From assembly GCF_032461945.1 (NCBI RefSeq), contig NZ_JAWCUD010000001.1:930001-994000 (forward strand): DNA of 64,000 nt. The letters run 5' to 3'. The translations under genes and the position numbers were made by a program. The notes under the pieces are model-generated. The model saw only the letters and a list, made by a program, of their open reading frames with translations, had not been told where the DNA came from and made no database searches. Of the stretch, positions 50,916 to 60,038 are shown in pieces (positions within the stretch are counted from its first letter, which is position 1; each line of letters opens with the position of its first letter). Source of the DNA: Paenibacillus_E violae (lineage in GTDB: Bacteria; Bacillota; Bacilli; Paenibacillales; NBRC-103111).

Positions 50916-52043
50916 CTAGGTTTCGATTTCCTTCAGCCTGTTAAGCGCATCGCCGGCAATGGTATAGGTCGGGGACAGCTCGTAGGCCTTTTCATAGGCG
51001 TTTATTGCCTCTAGGTTATTTCCTAATTTTTCCCAGCATAAACCTAAATAATAATAGGCATGAAAGCTGCCTGTACCTCGCAAGATCAGATGTTGCCCTG
51101 TCATGTCCCCCGACTCAATGCAATGCCGAAAAACGTCAATTGCCGCAGCGTACCACCCCTTCAAATAGCAAATGACACCTTTATAGAAATGAAGATCGAC
51201 ATAATCGGGATACAAGGCAATGGCTTTCTCAATACCGGGCCAGGCGCCATCGATGCTCCCTGTGTTAAAGAGGATGGCATATTTCAGTTTATACAGCATA
51301 GAAGGGGGCATTTTACCTGATTGAATGAAGCGGACGATGGATAGATTCACATACTCAAATGCTTTGTCATATTGATGCACGCGATAGTACTCGCTGGCTA
51401 TGTGGTATTCAATCCATGGATTAGAAGTTGCCGCTGGAGTGCTTGCTTCCTGCTGCAGCAGGGTCATATTGCGGGCAAACTTGTTTTTCTGAATCGTAAT
51501 TGGCTCCATATATCCGCGGTGAAATAATTTGAGAGGTATCGTTCCCAAGATGTCCGTCGTGTCGCGATCAAGGAAAATATCGTCGATATTCAGTGTTTCA
51601 TGGATGGCATATTTAAACTTCAGCCCGATGTGATTGCGAAAAAAACGTGGATGAGCAATATGAAATGCTTCGTCTTCATTTGGCGTTTCGCCAATATAAT
51701 TGACTAAATGGAGGGATAAGACAGAGGCTTGTGTCTCTTGTAGCACCTTATGCAAATCGAAATCACCTAGAGGCGATAGCTCCTCATCGGCATCCAAATA
51801 AAGGATCCAATCTGACTTTGCATGCTGCAGCCCATAATTCCTGGCATCTGCAAAATGGTTATTCCATTCGTAGGCAAGGACAGAAGCCCCCATGGAACGG
51901 GCAATCTGCGCGGTGTTGTCCAATGAACCCGTGTCCACGACGATCATTTCATCCACCCAATCTTGGACACTTCGTAAACAGGCTTCAATTAGGCGTTCTT
52001 CGTCTCTCACAATCATGCACAGCGAAACTGTTGGGCGGCTCAT
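50916..52043 (-). CDS. Family 2 glycosyltransferase with C-terminal TPR repeats
   Basis: A 375-residue protein. The N-terminal GT2 domain has LCMIVRDEERLIEACLRSV, MIVVDTGSLDNTAQIA, NNHFADARNYGL and the metal-binding LYLDADEELSP. The C-terminal half is helical with TPR-like repeats, including AYYYLGLCWEKLGNNLEAINAYEKAYELSP. Such SunS/SPBc2-like or exosporium-type transferases attach sugars to proteins or glycans. It faces away from the related methyltransferase-glycosyltransferase cluster on the plus strand. GGAGGTG precedes the ATG. Confidence 0.85.
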   Translation of the reverse strand: MSRPTVSLCMIVRDEERLIEACLRSVQDWVDEMIVVDTGSLDNTAQIARSMGASVLAYEWNNHFADARNYGLQHAKSDWILYLDADEELSPLGDFDLHKVLQETQASVLSLHLVNYIGETPNEDEAFHIAHPRFFRNHIGLKFKYAIHETLNIDDIFLDRDTTDILGTIPLKLFHRGYMEPITIQKNKFARNMTLLQQEASTPAATSNPWIEYHIASEYYRVHQYDKAFEYVNLSIVRFIQSGKMPPSMLYKLKYAILFNTGSIDGAWPGIEKAIALYPDYVDLHFYKGVICYLKGWYAAAIDVFRHCIESGDMTGQHLILRGTGSFHAYYYLGLCWEKLGNNLEAINAYEKAYELSPTYTIAGDALNRLKEIET

Positions 52044-52122
52044 CCAAAGGCACCTCCGGTTTATTCACTTATGGCCATTGATATGCGCACACCTTCAATT
52101 ACATGAAAGAAGGGATGATCAC

Positions 52123-52965
52123 ATGCAGCCATGTCCGCTTTGCCAAGCAAATGAAAGCATTATTTTCCATACTTATGAAAAATTTACTTTAGTAATGTGC
52201 GAGTCCTGTCAGCTCATTTATCAGCTGCAAGTCGATAAAGTTGTGCCGGAGCAACTAATTAAGGATATATATGATCGGACATGGGTGGCGATGAGAGATA
52301 TTTATGCCACGAATACATTTAAAGAGCATGCTTCTTTCAGCGTATTGCTGCTTGATATGTTTTTTAACAAAAAAGGGAAATTGCTTGAAGTTGGCTCTGG
52401 AACCGGAGAATTTCTATGGTTAGCCAGGGAAACAGGATGGCAAGTGCAAGGACTTGAGCCGTCAGCCGATGCGTGCGAATACGCGAAAGAGCGTTATGGG
52501 CTGGAACTCCGGAATGAGATATGGGATTCGAGTCTTTTTGAAAAGGAAGAAAAGTTTGATGCGATTGTTTTCTGGCATGTCCTAGAGCACATTCCGTCTC
52601 CAATTTCATTTATGAAGCAAGTACATTCTTTATTAGCACCGGGAGGGAGAGTGCTGTTCAGTGTGCCTAATCAACACTCGCTGACCAATGTGCTGCAAGG
52701 AGCTTCTTCACCGCTATTTATAGAAGAAGACCATCTGATTCATTATGCAAAAAAACATATAGAGCAGCTAACGGCCTTAGGTGGATTTGAGATCATCTCC
52801 TTATTTTCCAGAGAGGAGCCAACGAGGCTTGAGTATGATTTGCGCATCCATCCGGTGGCGATTCCCGGTATGTCTGAGAAGGATAAGACGAGGATGATGG
52901 TTGGACTTCAGTCCAACTGGCACGGGCATGAAATCTTTTGCGTTGCGGGGGTGCACCATGAGTAA
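52123..52965 (+). CDS. Class I SAM-dependent methyltransferase with zinc-ribbon N-terminus
   Basis: About 280 residues. A short zinc-binding N-terminus (CPLCQA, then MCESCQLIYQL) leads into a class I methyltransferase: LEVGSGTGEFLWLA (SAM motif I), LEPSADACEYAK, DAIVFWHVLEHIPSP and LLAPGGRVLFSVPN. This architecture is common in nucleotide-sugar or glycan methyltransferases. The ATG at 52123 follows AAGGGATG; the longer upstream frame overlaps the opposite-strand gene. It overlaps the next glycosyltransferase by 8 bp, so it probably modifies the same glycan. Confidence 0.82.
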   Translation: MQPCPLCQANESIIFHTYEKFTLVMCESCQLIYQLQVDKVVPEQLIKDIYDRTWVAMRDIYATNTFKEHASFSVLLLDMFFNKKGKLLEVGSGTGEFLWLARETGWQVQGLEPSADACEYAKERYGLELRNEIWDSSLFEKEEKFDAIVFWHVLEHIPSPISFMKQVHSLLAPGGRVLFSVPNQHSLTNVLQGASSPLFIEEDHLIHYAKKHIEQLTALGGFEIISLFSREEPTRLEYDLRIHPVAIPGMSEKDKTRMMVGLQSNWHGHEIFCVAGVHHE

Positions 52966-53653
52966 ATTAACACTTTCCATGGTTGTAAAAAACGAAAGCC
53001 ACCGCTATTTGCGCAAGGCATTACTCCAGCATCGCAACTGGATTGATGAAGCAGTCATCATTGATGACGGAAGTACCGACGATACTTCAGAGATTTGTGA
53101 AGAGCTTCTGTCCGGCATTCCTCTGCAGTTGATTCGCAATCCTGAATCGCGTTTTGCCAATGAGGTGCAGCTAAGAAAGCAGCAATGGGAAGCGACAGTG
53201 CAAACCAATCCGGAATGGATCCTGAATCTGGATGGAGATGAGCTCCTGGAGGATCAATTTGCCAATCAAGTGCGTGACTTGCTGAGTCACTGTGAACAGG
53301 ATGCCATCTATTTTCGGCTGTATGATATGTGGAGCGAAACCAGTTATCGGGATGATGCTTATTGGAGTGCCCATCACTACTACCGTCCTTTCCTGATCCG
53401 GTATAAACCGGATTTTCCATATCTCTGGAAAGAGACGCCTCAGCACTGCGGCCGCTTCCCAGCCACGATCAACCATTTTTCCTATTTATGCCACACTGCC
53501 AGAATCAAGCACTTCGGATGGGCGAAACCGGAAGATAGGATCGAGAAATATGAGCGGTATATGCGACTTGATCCGAACGCCCAATACGGCTGGAGAGAGC
53601 AGTATGATTCCATTCTAGATGAACATCCCAACCTTGTAACTTGGGAGGAATAG
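52958..53653 (+). CDS. Family 2 glycosyltransferase
   Basis: About 231 residues. GT2 motifs are LSMVVKNESHRYLRKAL, EAVIIDDGSTDDTSEIC and WILNLDGDELLE, with aromatic-rich segments (FRLYDMWSETSYRDDAYW) in the acceptor half. It lacks the TPR tail of its neighbours. The ATG lies inside the end of the methyltransferase gene, preceded by GCGGGGGTG, indicating translational coupling. Role: a sugar transfer step in the same surface-glycan pathway (inferred). Confidence 0.8.
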   Translation: MSKLTLSMVVKNESHRYLRKALLQHRNWIDEAVIIDDGSTDDTSEICEELLSGIPLQLIRNPESRFANEVQLRKQQWEATVQTNPEWILNLDGDELLEDQFANQVRDLLSHCEQDAIYFRLYDMWSETSYRDDAYWSAHHYYRPFLIRYKPDFPYLWKETPQHCGRFPATINHFSYLCHTARIKHFGWAKPEDRIEKYERYMRLDPNAQYGWREQYDSILDEHPNLVTWEE

Positions 53654-53657
53654 CCAA

Positions 53658-54743
53658 TTGATAACGATTAGTTTATGCATGATTGTCAAAAATGAGGAGC
53701 AGTCCCTTCACCGCTGTCTTCACTCTGTAAGAGAAGTAGCGGATGAAATCATTATCATAGACACCGGTTCTACGGATAGGACCAAGGAGATAGCTTCCTC
53801 TTTTACGGAACTTATCTATGATTTGACATGGAATGATCATTTTGCTGAGGCCAGAAACTTTGCTTTTTCTAAAGCGACTAAGGACTATCTCTTATGGTTG
53901 GATGCGGATGACGAGTTTGAAGAAGCAGACCGGCTGAAATTCATAGCGCTTAAAGAGGACTTGGATCCTTCCGTTGACAGTGTGATGATGCCGTATCACT
54001 TAGCATTTGATGCCGATCATAACGTAACAACGAGCCTTAAACGCAACCGTTTAGTCAGGCGGGCAGCCGGGTTTCGTTGGGAAGGTCCCGTTCATGAAGT
54101 GCTGATCGTCAGCGGTAACGTAATTCAGTCGGAAATTGCCGTTACCCATAAGAAGGATAAGGCGTATACCGACCGGAATTTGCGGATATATCAAAAACGC
54201 GAGTCTGCGAATGAATCCTTTTCCCCACGAGATTTGTACTACTATGCTAATGAGCTCAAAGATCATGGTCTTAATGACAAAGCTGTTACGTATTACGAAC
54301 GCTTTCTTGCTACCAAACAGGGATGGCGTGAGGATTGTTTTGCCGCTTGCCTGAAGATGGGAGATTGTTACGGCAATCTGGCGAATAGGCAGATGCAGCT
54401 GAGAGCTTGGTTTAGAACCTTGCTTTACGGGAAGCCAAGAGCGGAGATGTGTTGTCGGGTGGGGAACTTTTTCTACGACGACAATCGGCTGGAACTTGCC
54501 ATCTATTGGTTTCAGAAAGCAACATCGTTAGGAGAGCCAACCGACTATGTAGGTATGGTTGATCATGCGGCTTGGACGTGGATGCCGCACCTTCACCTCT
54601 GCTTGTGCTATGACCGAATGGGACAGAAGCAGAAAGCGGAGCTGCATAATGAGATCGCCTACGTCTACAATCCGACTCATCCGAGCATTTTGCATAATAA
54701 AATTTATTTTGCTAATCTCCGCCGAGAGGAGAAGGCACTTTGA
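53658..54743 (+). CDS. Family 2 glycosyltransferase with TPR repeats
   Basis: A 361-residue protein beginning ITISLCMIVKNEEQSLHRC, with IIIIDTGSTDRTKEIA, NDHFAEARNFAFSKAT and LLWLDADDEFEE, then a helical TPR-like half ending YNPTHPSILHNKIYF. It starts with TTG at 53658 after GGAGGAATAG. Over its whole length it is clearly paralogous to the C-terminal part of the next protein, so the two arose by tandem duplication. It resembles the enzymes that glycosylate spore-surface or lantibiotic-like proteins. Confidence 0.85.
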   Translation: MITISLCMIVKNEEQSLHRCLHSVREVADEIIIIDTGSTDRTKEIASSFTELIYDLTWNDHFAEARNFAFSKATKDYLLWLDADDEFEEADRLKFIALKEDLDPSVDSVMMPYHLAFDADHNVTTSLKRNRLVRRAAGFRWEGPVHEVLIVSGNVIQSEIAVTHKKDKAYTDRNLRIYQKRESANESFSPRDLYYYANELKDHGLNDKAVTYYERFLATKQGWREDCFAACLKMGDCYGNLANRQMQLRAWFRTLLYGKPRAEMCCRVGNFFYDDNRLELAIYWFQKATSLGEPTDYVGMVDHAAWTWMPHLHLCLCYDRMGQKQKAELHNEIAYVYNPTHPSILHNKIYFANLRREEKAL

Positions 54744-56644
54744 GTCCTAAAAAACGTGTGCTGATTGGAAGCCCCATTCGCCAAACACCTGAAATTCTTA
54801 CTCCTTTTCTCACTTCACTCGCCGAACTTGAGCGCAATAACTTAATCGTGAACTATTTATTCGTGGACGATAACGAGGCAAAAGCTTCACAGCAATTACT
54901 GCTTGATTTTCAAGCAAACTATGGTCGGACTGTCATTCATAATGAAGAGAAACATGCCGCAGCCTATGAGAAGGATGAATTCACTCATTATTGGCCGGAG
55001 GATACGATTTGGAAAGTAGCCAAAATGAAGGATGCTATCCTTTCTTATGCTTTGGAAAAGAAATTCGATTATGTATTTCTGATTGACTCCGATCTCATTT
55101 TACACCCGCACACGCTTGAGCAGCTTGTGTCGGCGAACAAAGCGATTGTTGCCAACATTTTTTGGACGAAATGGCAGCCGGATACGATGGAAATGCCCCA
55201 AGTTTGGCTGAGCGACCAGTATACCCTGTACCACAAAAGCAGACAGGAATCTTTATCCGACGAGGAGTCGGCGAGGCGGACTTGGCAGTTCTTCGCTCAA
55301 CTGAGAATACCGGGTATTTATGAGGTTGGCGGGCTTGGGGCGTGCACCTTGATCAGCCGCAAAGCCATTCAAGCCGGTGTACGGTTTGCCGAAATTCCCA
55401 ATCTATCATTCTGGGGAGAAGACCGGCACTTTTGCATTCGCGCACGCGCTATGGGCTTCTCACTCTACGTGGACACCCATTACCCAGCCTATCATATTTA
55501 TCGCAAGTCAGAATTGGCCGGTGTTGATGCCTATAAACAAGGCAGCAATGGGGTAAACGCCGATGAGCGCAAGATCACAATCAGTTTATGTCTCATTGTT
55601 AAAAATGAAGAAAACGCGCTTCCGATATGTCTCCATTCCGTTCGAGGGATTGCGAATGAAATCATTATTGTTGATACGGGCTCAACGGACAGAACAAAGG
55701 AAGTTGCTGCAAGGTATACTGATCGAATTTATGATTTTGAATGGGTGGATGACTTCGCCGCAGCCAGGAACTTTGCTTTTTCCCAAGCGACGCAGCAGTA
55801 CATTCTATGGTTGGACGCTGATGATACGTTGACAGAGAAAGACCGGTTGCTATTTCTCGAGTTGATTCGGACGCTGGAGCCGGTTGTGGATCGCGTGACG
55901 ATGAATTATAATCTTAGCTTTGATGAGAATCAGAATGTGACGTACAGTCTGCGCAGAAACCGGCTAGTTCGCCGAGATTGCCAGTTTCAATGGATTGGCG
56001 CTGTGCATGAATATTTAGCAGCAAGTGGATCTGTGATTCACAGTGAAATTGCAGTCACACACCGGAAAGATAAGCTGCATACGGATCGCAATTTACAAAT
56101 ATATCGAAAGAAACTTGCCGGAGGAGAGACGTTAAGTTTACGAGATCAATTTTATTATGCGAATGAATGCAGAGAACATGGCTATTATGAGGAAGCTGTG
56201 AACTATTATGAAGATTTTCTTCAATCGCCAGACGGTTGGTTGGAAGATAAAATTGCTGCTTCCCTTCATTTGGCAACCTGCTACAGCCATTTAGGTAAGA
56301 GAGATGAACAGCTTATGGCTTTGTTCAGGGCCTTTGAATTTGATACGCCTCGCGCAGATTGCTGCTGCCGAATCGGGTCTATTTTTCTGGGGGAGCAAGA
56401 TTATTTGCAAGCGATCTATTGGTATGAGATCGCAACACAGTTTACCAAGCCAAAGGAATCGATGGGCTTTATGGATCACTCGTCCTGGACGTGGCTGCCG
56501 CATGTTCAGCTTTGTTTATGTTACGACCGGATCGGCAAGGTGGATAAGGCGAAATTTCATCATGATATCTCCTACTCCTACAATCCTACTCACCCTTCCG
56601 TTATCCATAACCAAAAATATTTTGAACAAATTGGAATTAACTAG
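54740..56644 (+). CDS. Fused two-domain glycosyltransferase (GT + GT2-TPR)
   Basis: A 634-residue fusion. Residues 1-270 form a separate transferase-like domain (VLIGSPIRQTPEIL, FDYVFLIDSDLILHPHTL, WGEDRHFCIRARAMGF). Residues from about 280 repeat the GT2-TPR protein encoded just upstream (ITISLCLIVKNEENALPIC, ILWLDADDTLTEKDR, ending YNPTHPSVIHNQKYF). The TTG start at 54740 overlaps the upstream TGA and follows GAGGAG. The two catalytic domains could add successive sugars. This is probably a gene duplication followed by fusion. Confidence 0.85.
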   Translation: MSPKKRVLIGSPIRQTPEILTPFLTSLAELERNNLIVNYLFVDDNEAKASQQLLLDFQANYGRTVIHNEEKHAAAYEKDEFTHYWPEDTIWKVAKMKDAILSYALEKKFDYVFLIDSDLILHPHTLEQLVSANKAIVANIFWTKWQPDTMEMPQVWLSDQYTLYHKSRQESLSDEESARRTWQFFAQLRIPGIYEVGGLGACTLISRKAIQAGVRFAEIPNLSFWGEDRHFCIRARAMGFSLYVDTHYPAYHIYRKSELAGVDAYKQGSNGVNADERKITISLCLIVKNEENALPICLHSVRGIANEIIIVDTGSTDRTKEVAARYTDRIYDFEWVDDFAAARNFAFSQATQQYILWLDADDTLTEKDRLLFLELIRTLEPVVDRVTMNYNLSFDENQNVTYSLRRNRLVRRDCQFQWIGAVHEYLAASGSVIHSEIAVTHRKDKLHTDRNLQIYRKKLAGGETLSLRDQFYYANECREHGYYEEAVNYYEDFLQSPDGWLEDKIAASLHLATCYSHLGKRDEQLMALFRAFEFDTPRADCCCRIGSIFLGEQDYLQAIYWYEIATQFTKPKESMGFMDHSSWTWLPHVQLCLCYDRIGKVDKAKFHHDISYSYNPTHPSVIHNQKYFEQIGIN

Positions 56645-56666
56645 TACTAAAATAAATGTTCGATAA

Positions 56667-56888
56667 AAGAAGTTTTCTGGTATATACATTAGCAACTTTA
56701 GGCTTCTCAAGGGCGTAGCTATTCCAGCGTCTGTGACATCACCTGCGGTTGCAACGACAGCTTATTTAGGAGATTTTATTACTACAGTTACTGCTGGATC
56801 AACCATTATTCTCCAAATGTTCGGATTGGTTGCGACGGTTGTCTTATCGCCTCCGGGAGCGACCATTAATATCATTCGTCTAAGCTGA
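56667..56888 (+). pseudogene. Truncated BclA-type exosporium C-terminal domain
   Basis: After the glycosyltransferases an open frame with no start codon reads FSGIYISNFRLLKGVAIPAS and continues as ASVTSPAVATTAYLGD, FITTVTAGSTIILQMFGLVA and PPGATINIIRLS before a stop. These strings match the C-terminal jelly-roll domain of BclA-like collagen-repeat spore proteins (GRYYIS..., LINGVAIPAS, TAGDTITLQLFG, GATLTIIRLS). The collagen-like Gly-X-Thr repeats and N-terminus are absent, and an internal deletion between YIS and RLL is apparent. It is read as the dead tail of a spore-surface glycoprotein gene. Confidence 0.7.
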
Positions 56889-57029
56889 TCATGAGATAAA
56901 AGGACATCTTACTGTACTGTAAAAATCATAAATTGAACCTTTGCCATATTGCAGACACTTATAAAGTGGGATACACTGAGTCGATAGATGAGATCCATTT
57001 AGAAAGAATGAGTAAGGAGCGATACTCTT

Positions 57030-59294
57030 TTGAAGACACTTATTATTGCGGAAAAACCGGACATGGGGCGAAATATAGCCGCCGCAATAGAACCTAAAGC
57101 CAAAAATCTTAGGTCCTACCTGGAGGGTGAGCAGTACATTATCACCTGGGCGATCGGACACTTAATCGAGTTGGCTGAACCCGATCAATATGATGAGAAA
57201 TATAAAAAATGGAACATAAGCCATCTGCCGATCATTCCTGATGAGTTTAAGCTGATTCCTAATCCGCGGACATATGATCAACTGAAGGTTATTGCTGAAC
57301 TTGCGAAAAAGTGTGATCAACTCGTCAATGCCTGCGATGCCGGGCGAGAGGGGCAGCATATTTTCTCTTTGATTCAGCGGCACTTAGGGCTGAAACAGCC
57401 GGTGAAGCGTCTCTGGATTTCGGACTTAACGTCGGAAACGATTCGCAATGGTTTTGCAACGTTGAAAGACGGATCCGAATATGAGAATCTGACCCGAGCC
57501 GCACGTTCCCGAAGTGAAGCCGATTGGTTAATCGGCATGAATGGCTCGCGTGCTTTTACAACAAAGCATAATGTCCTGCTTTCCGTAGGTCGCGTTCAAA
57601 CGCCGGTCCTTGCGCTCATTTATGATCGTCAGAAACAAATTGAAGCCTTTTCCTCACTCAAGTTTTATGAGCTGGAGGGCTATTTCACACAAGGCGATAC
57701 CACATACAGAGGCATGTGGCAGGGCGAACGCTTAACAGACCAACCGAAAGTGGAGGCATTAGCGGCCAAGGTGAAGGGGAAACCGGCACGCATTATTTCC
57801 TATGAATTAAAGGAAACGAAGGAATACCCCTTTAAATTGTATGATTTAACGCTGCTGCAGCGCGAGGCGAATGGGAAATACGCTTTTTCGGCCAAGAAAA
57901 CGCTCGATACCGCGCAGTCTCTTTATGAGAAACATAAGGTCATTTCGTATCCCAGAACGAATTCCAACTATGTCACGGAGCAAAATATTCCGGAAATGCA
58001 TAAGTCCTTATCGGCTTTGCAGGGTACCGCGTATCATGACCTTGTGCAGGGAGCTAACCGCAATCTGGTGCACAAAAACAATAAAAATATTTGCAACCCG
58101 TCCAAGGTGGAAGATCATCACGCGATTCTGCCGACGAATCGTAAGGCATCTGGACTCACGCCGGATGAGCAGAAATTGTACGATTTGATCGTGAGACGTT
58201 TTTTATCGCAATTTTATCCGCCTGCCGAATATAAGGTTCACACGGTGATGACCGAGGTCGAACAAGAGATGTTCAAGACGACGGTGAAAGAACTTCTCCA
58301 TTTGGGCTGGAAGGTCATTTATGCCGATCAGAAAAAAGAAAAGCCCAAAAGCTCCAAAGGCAAAGAGAAGGAAGAGGAAGAAGACGAAGAGGTTGAAGTC
58401 AGCGAACCTTTCTCCATCGATGCGCAAGGTCAAGTTATTTGCAGCGATGCCGTCGTCAAAGAGAAAGATACTCAGCCGCCAAAGCATTTCAACGAAGGTA
58501 CACTACTTAAAGCGATGGAAAGCGCAGGCAAGCAAATTGAGGACGAAGAGCTTCGCGATGCGATGAAAGATTCCGGGCTCGGGACGCCGGCAACACGCGC
58601 AGCAACGATTGAACGGTTGAAGAAGGTAGGCTATATCGACATGCAGGGCAAAAAGATTGTCCTTACCCAGAAGGGCAGAATGGCCGTCGAATTAATTCGC
58701 GGTGCCGGCATCGAGCTGCTTACATCTCCCGAAATGACGGGCCAATGGGAGCGCAGGCTGAATGAGATCTCCCGCGGCACAGCGTCGGACGAGCAGTTTA
58801 TGCACAATGTCAAAAGGTTTGCGACCTTAATCGTCGACAAAGTACGCGTACAGCCTAGAGCTTCCAAAACAGCCTTCGAAGGTGAAACGCCTGCTCCAGC
58901 GGGGAATAAGAGAGGATCTGCGACACGTGCGAAGTCATCTGCCCCTTCAGGCAGCGCCAAGGCGAAAACAGCATCCAAGAAATCGGCGGATTCCAGCAGC
59001 AGCCCTTCGGATGGTGCCAACTCATTCTTGGCCGCTTGTCCACGACCAGGTTGCGGAGGCTCTCTTTTTATGGGGCGCAAAGGGTATGGGTGCTCTCATT
59101 ATAAGGAAGGCTGCAAGTTTGTCATTTGGAAGGAAAGTTTTGGCCGGAATTTGACCGATACACAGGTGCAAGCACTTGTTCAAAAAGGGAAAACGACGAA
59201 ACTAAAGCTAGTGCTTCCAGATGGAACAGCCACAGACGGACGTATTGTACTGAAAAATATCGATACGGGAGAGCTCGGAACGGAAACAGAGTAA
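57030..59294 (+). CDS. topB: DNA topoisomerase III
   Basis: A 754-residue type IA topoisomerase. The TOPRIM start LIIAEKPDMGRNIAAAI and DAGREGQHIF are intact, and the catalytic tyrosine is in VISYPRTNSNYV. DHHAILPTN, a strongly charged insert rich in K and E (about 430-455), and a C-terminal zinc finger (CPRPGCGGSLFMGRKGYGCSHYKEGCKF) follow. It relaxes and decatenates DNA at replication intermediates. It starts with TTG at 57030 after AAGGAG. The uracil-DNA glycosylase gene follows 15 bp later. Confidence 0.92.
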   Translation: MKTLIIAEKPDMGRNIAAAIEPKAKNLRSYLEGEQYIITWAIGHLIELAEPDQYDEKYKKWNISHLPIIPDEFKLIPNPRTYDQLKVIAELAKKCDQLVNACDAGREGQHIFSLIQRHLGLKQPVKRLWISDLTSETIRNGFATLKDGSEYENLTRAARSRSEADWLIGMNGSRAFTTKHNVLLSVGRVQTPVLALIYDRQKQIEAFSSLKFYELEGYFTQGDTTYRGMWQGERLTDQPKVEALAAKVKGKPARIISYELKETKEYPFKLYDLTLLQREANGKYAFSAKKTLDTAQSLYEKHKVISYPRTNSNYVTEQNIPEMHKSLSALQGTAYHDLVQGANRNLVHKNNKNICNPSKVEDHHAILPTNRKASGLTPDEQKLYDLIVRRFLSQFYPPAEYKVHTVMTEVEQEMFKTTVKELLHLGWKVIYADQKKEKPKSSKGKEKEEEEDEEVEVSEPFSIDAQGQVICSDAVVKEKDTQPPKHFNEGTLLKAMESAGKQIEDEELRDAMKDSGLGTPATRAATIERLKKVGYIDMQGKKIVLTQKGRMAVELIRGAGIELLTSPEMTGQWERRLNEISRGTASDEQFMHNVKRFATLIVDKVRVQPRASKTAFEGETPAPAGNKRGSATRAKSSAPSGSAKAKTASKKSADSSSSPSDGANSFLAACPRPGCGGSLFMGRKGYGCSHYKEGCKFVIWKESFGRNLTDTQVQALVQKGKTTKLKLVLPDGTATDGRIVLKNIDTGELGTETE

Positions 59295-59309
59295 TGGGGG
59301 ATCAAAAAA

Positions 59310-59984
59310 GTGTTTGATTTAACGAACGATTGGGCTAAGGTAGTAGGCTCTGAATTTGAAGAGCCTTATTTCCAAGCATTATGTGAGTTTCTGAATGATG
59401 AATTCCGAGACAATACCATCTATCCCGAACAAGATGAAGTTTTGAATGCTTTGCATTTAACCTCCTACGAAGCTACGAAAGTTGTCATATTGGGACAAGA
59501 TCCTTATCACGGAAGAGGCCAAGCGCATGGCCTCAGTTTTTCCGTTAAACCGGGCATCACACCACCGCCGTCCTTACAAAATATGTACAAAGAATTGCAG
59601 TCCGATCTGGGCTGCTTTATTCCCAATAACGGTTATTTAGTGAAATGGGCCGAGCAAGGCGTACTTCTCCTAAATACGGTGTTAACCGTTCGCGAAGACA
59701 CACCTAATTCCCATAAAGGGAAGGGATGGGAGCGTTTTACAGACAAAGTGATTGAGGCACTGAATACACGGGAGCAGCCAGTTATTTTTGTCCTATTGGG
59801 AAGTCATGCCCAAGCCAAGGAGCGGCTCATTCATACAAATCGGCACTTTATTCTAAAATCTGTTCATCCGAGTCCGCTTTCTTCTTATCGCGGATTTTTT
59901 GGCAGCAAGCCATTTTCGCAGGTTAATAAGCTTCTTAAGGAGCTAGGGAGTCAGGAAATTAATTGGCAAATCCCCAATTTATGA
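59310..59984 (+). CDS. ung: Uracil-DNA glycosylase
   Basis: A 224-residue family 1 UDG that removes uracil from DNA to start base-excision repair. The catalytic loop is VILGQDPYHGRGQAHGLSF, with the aromatic FSV(K) and the leucine loop HPSPLSSYRGFFGSKPF, both intact. The GTG at 59310 follows GGGGGATC. It forms a likely two-gene DNA maintenance operon with topB. Confidence 0.95.
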   Translation: MFDLTNDWAKVVGSEFEEPYFQALCEFLNDEFRDNTIYPEQDEVLNALHLTSYEATKVVILGQDPYHGRGQAHGLSFSVKPGITPPPSLQNMYKELQSDLGCFIPNNGYLVKWAEQGVLLLNTVLTVREDTPNSHKGKGWERFTDKVIEALNTREQPVIFVLLGSHAQAKERLIHTNRHFILKSVHPSPLSSYRGFFGSKPFSQVNKLLKELGSQEINWQIPNL

Positions 59985-60038
59985 GGGATAATGAAGACGT
60001 AGCCGTTACATTGAAAAAAATGCGAGGGAGAGAAGTCA

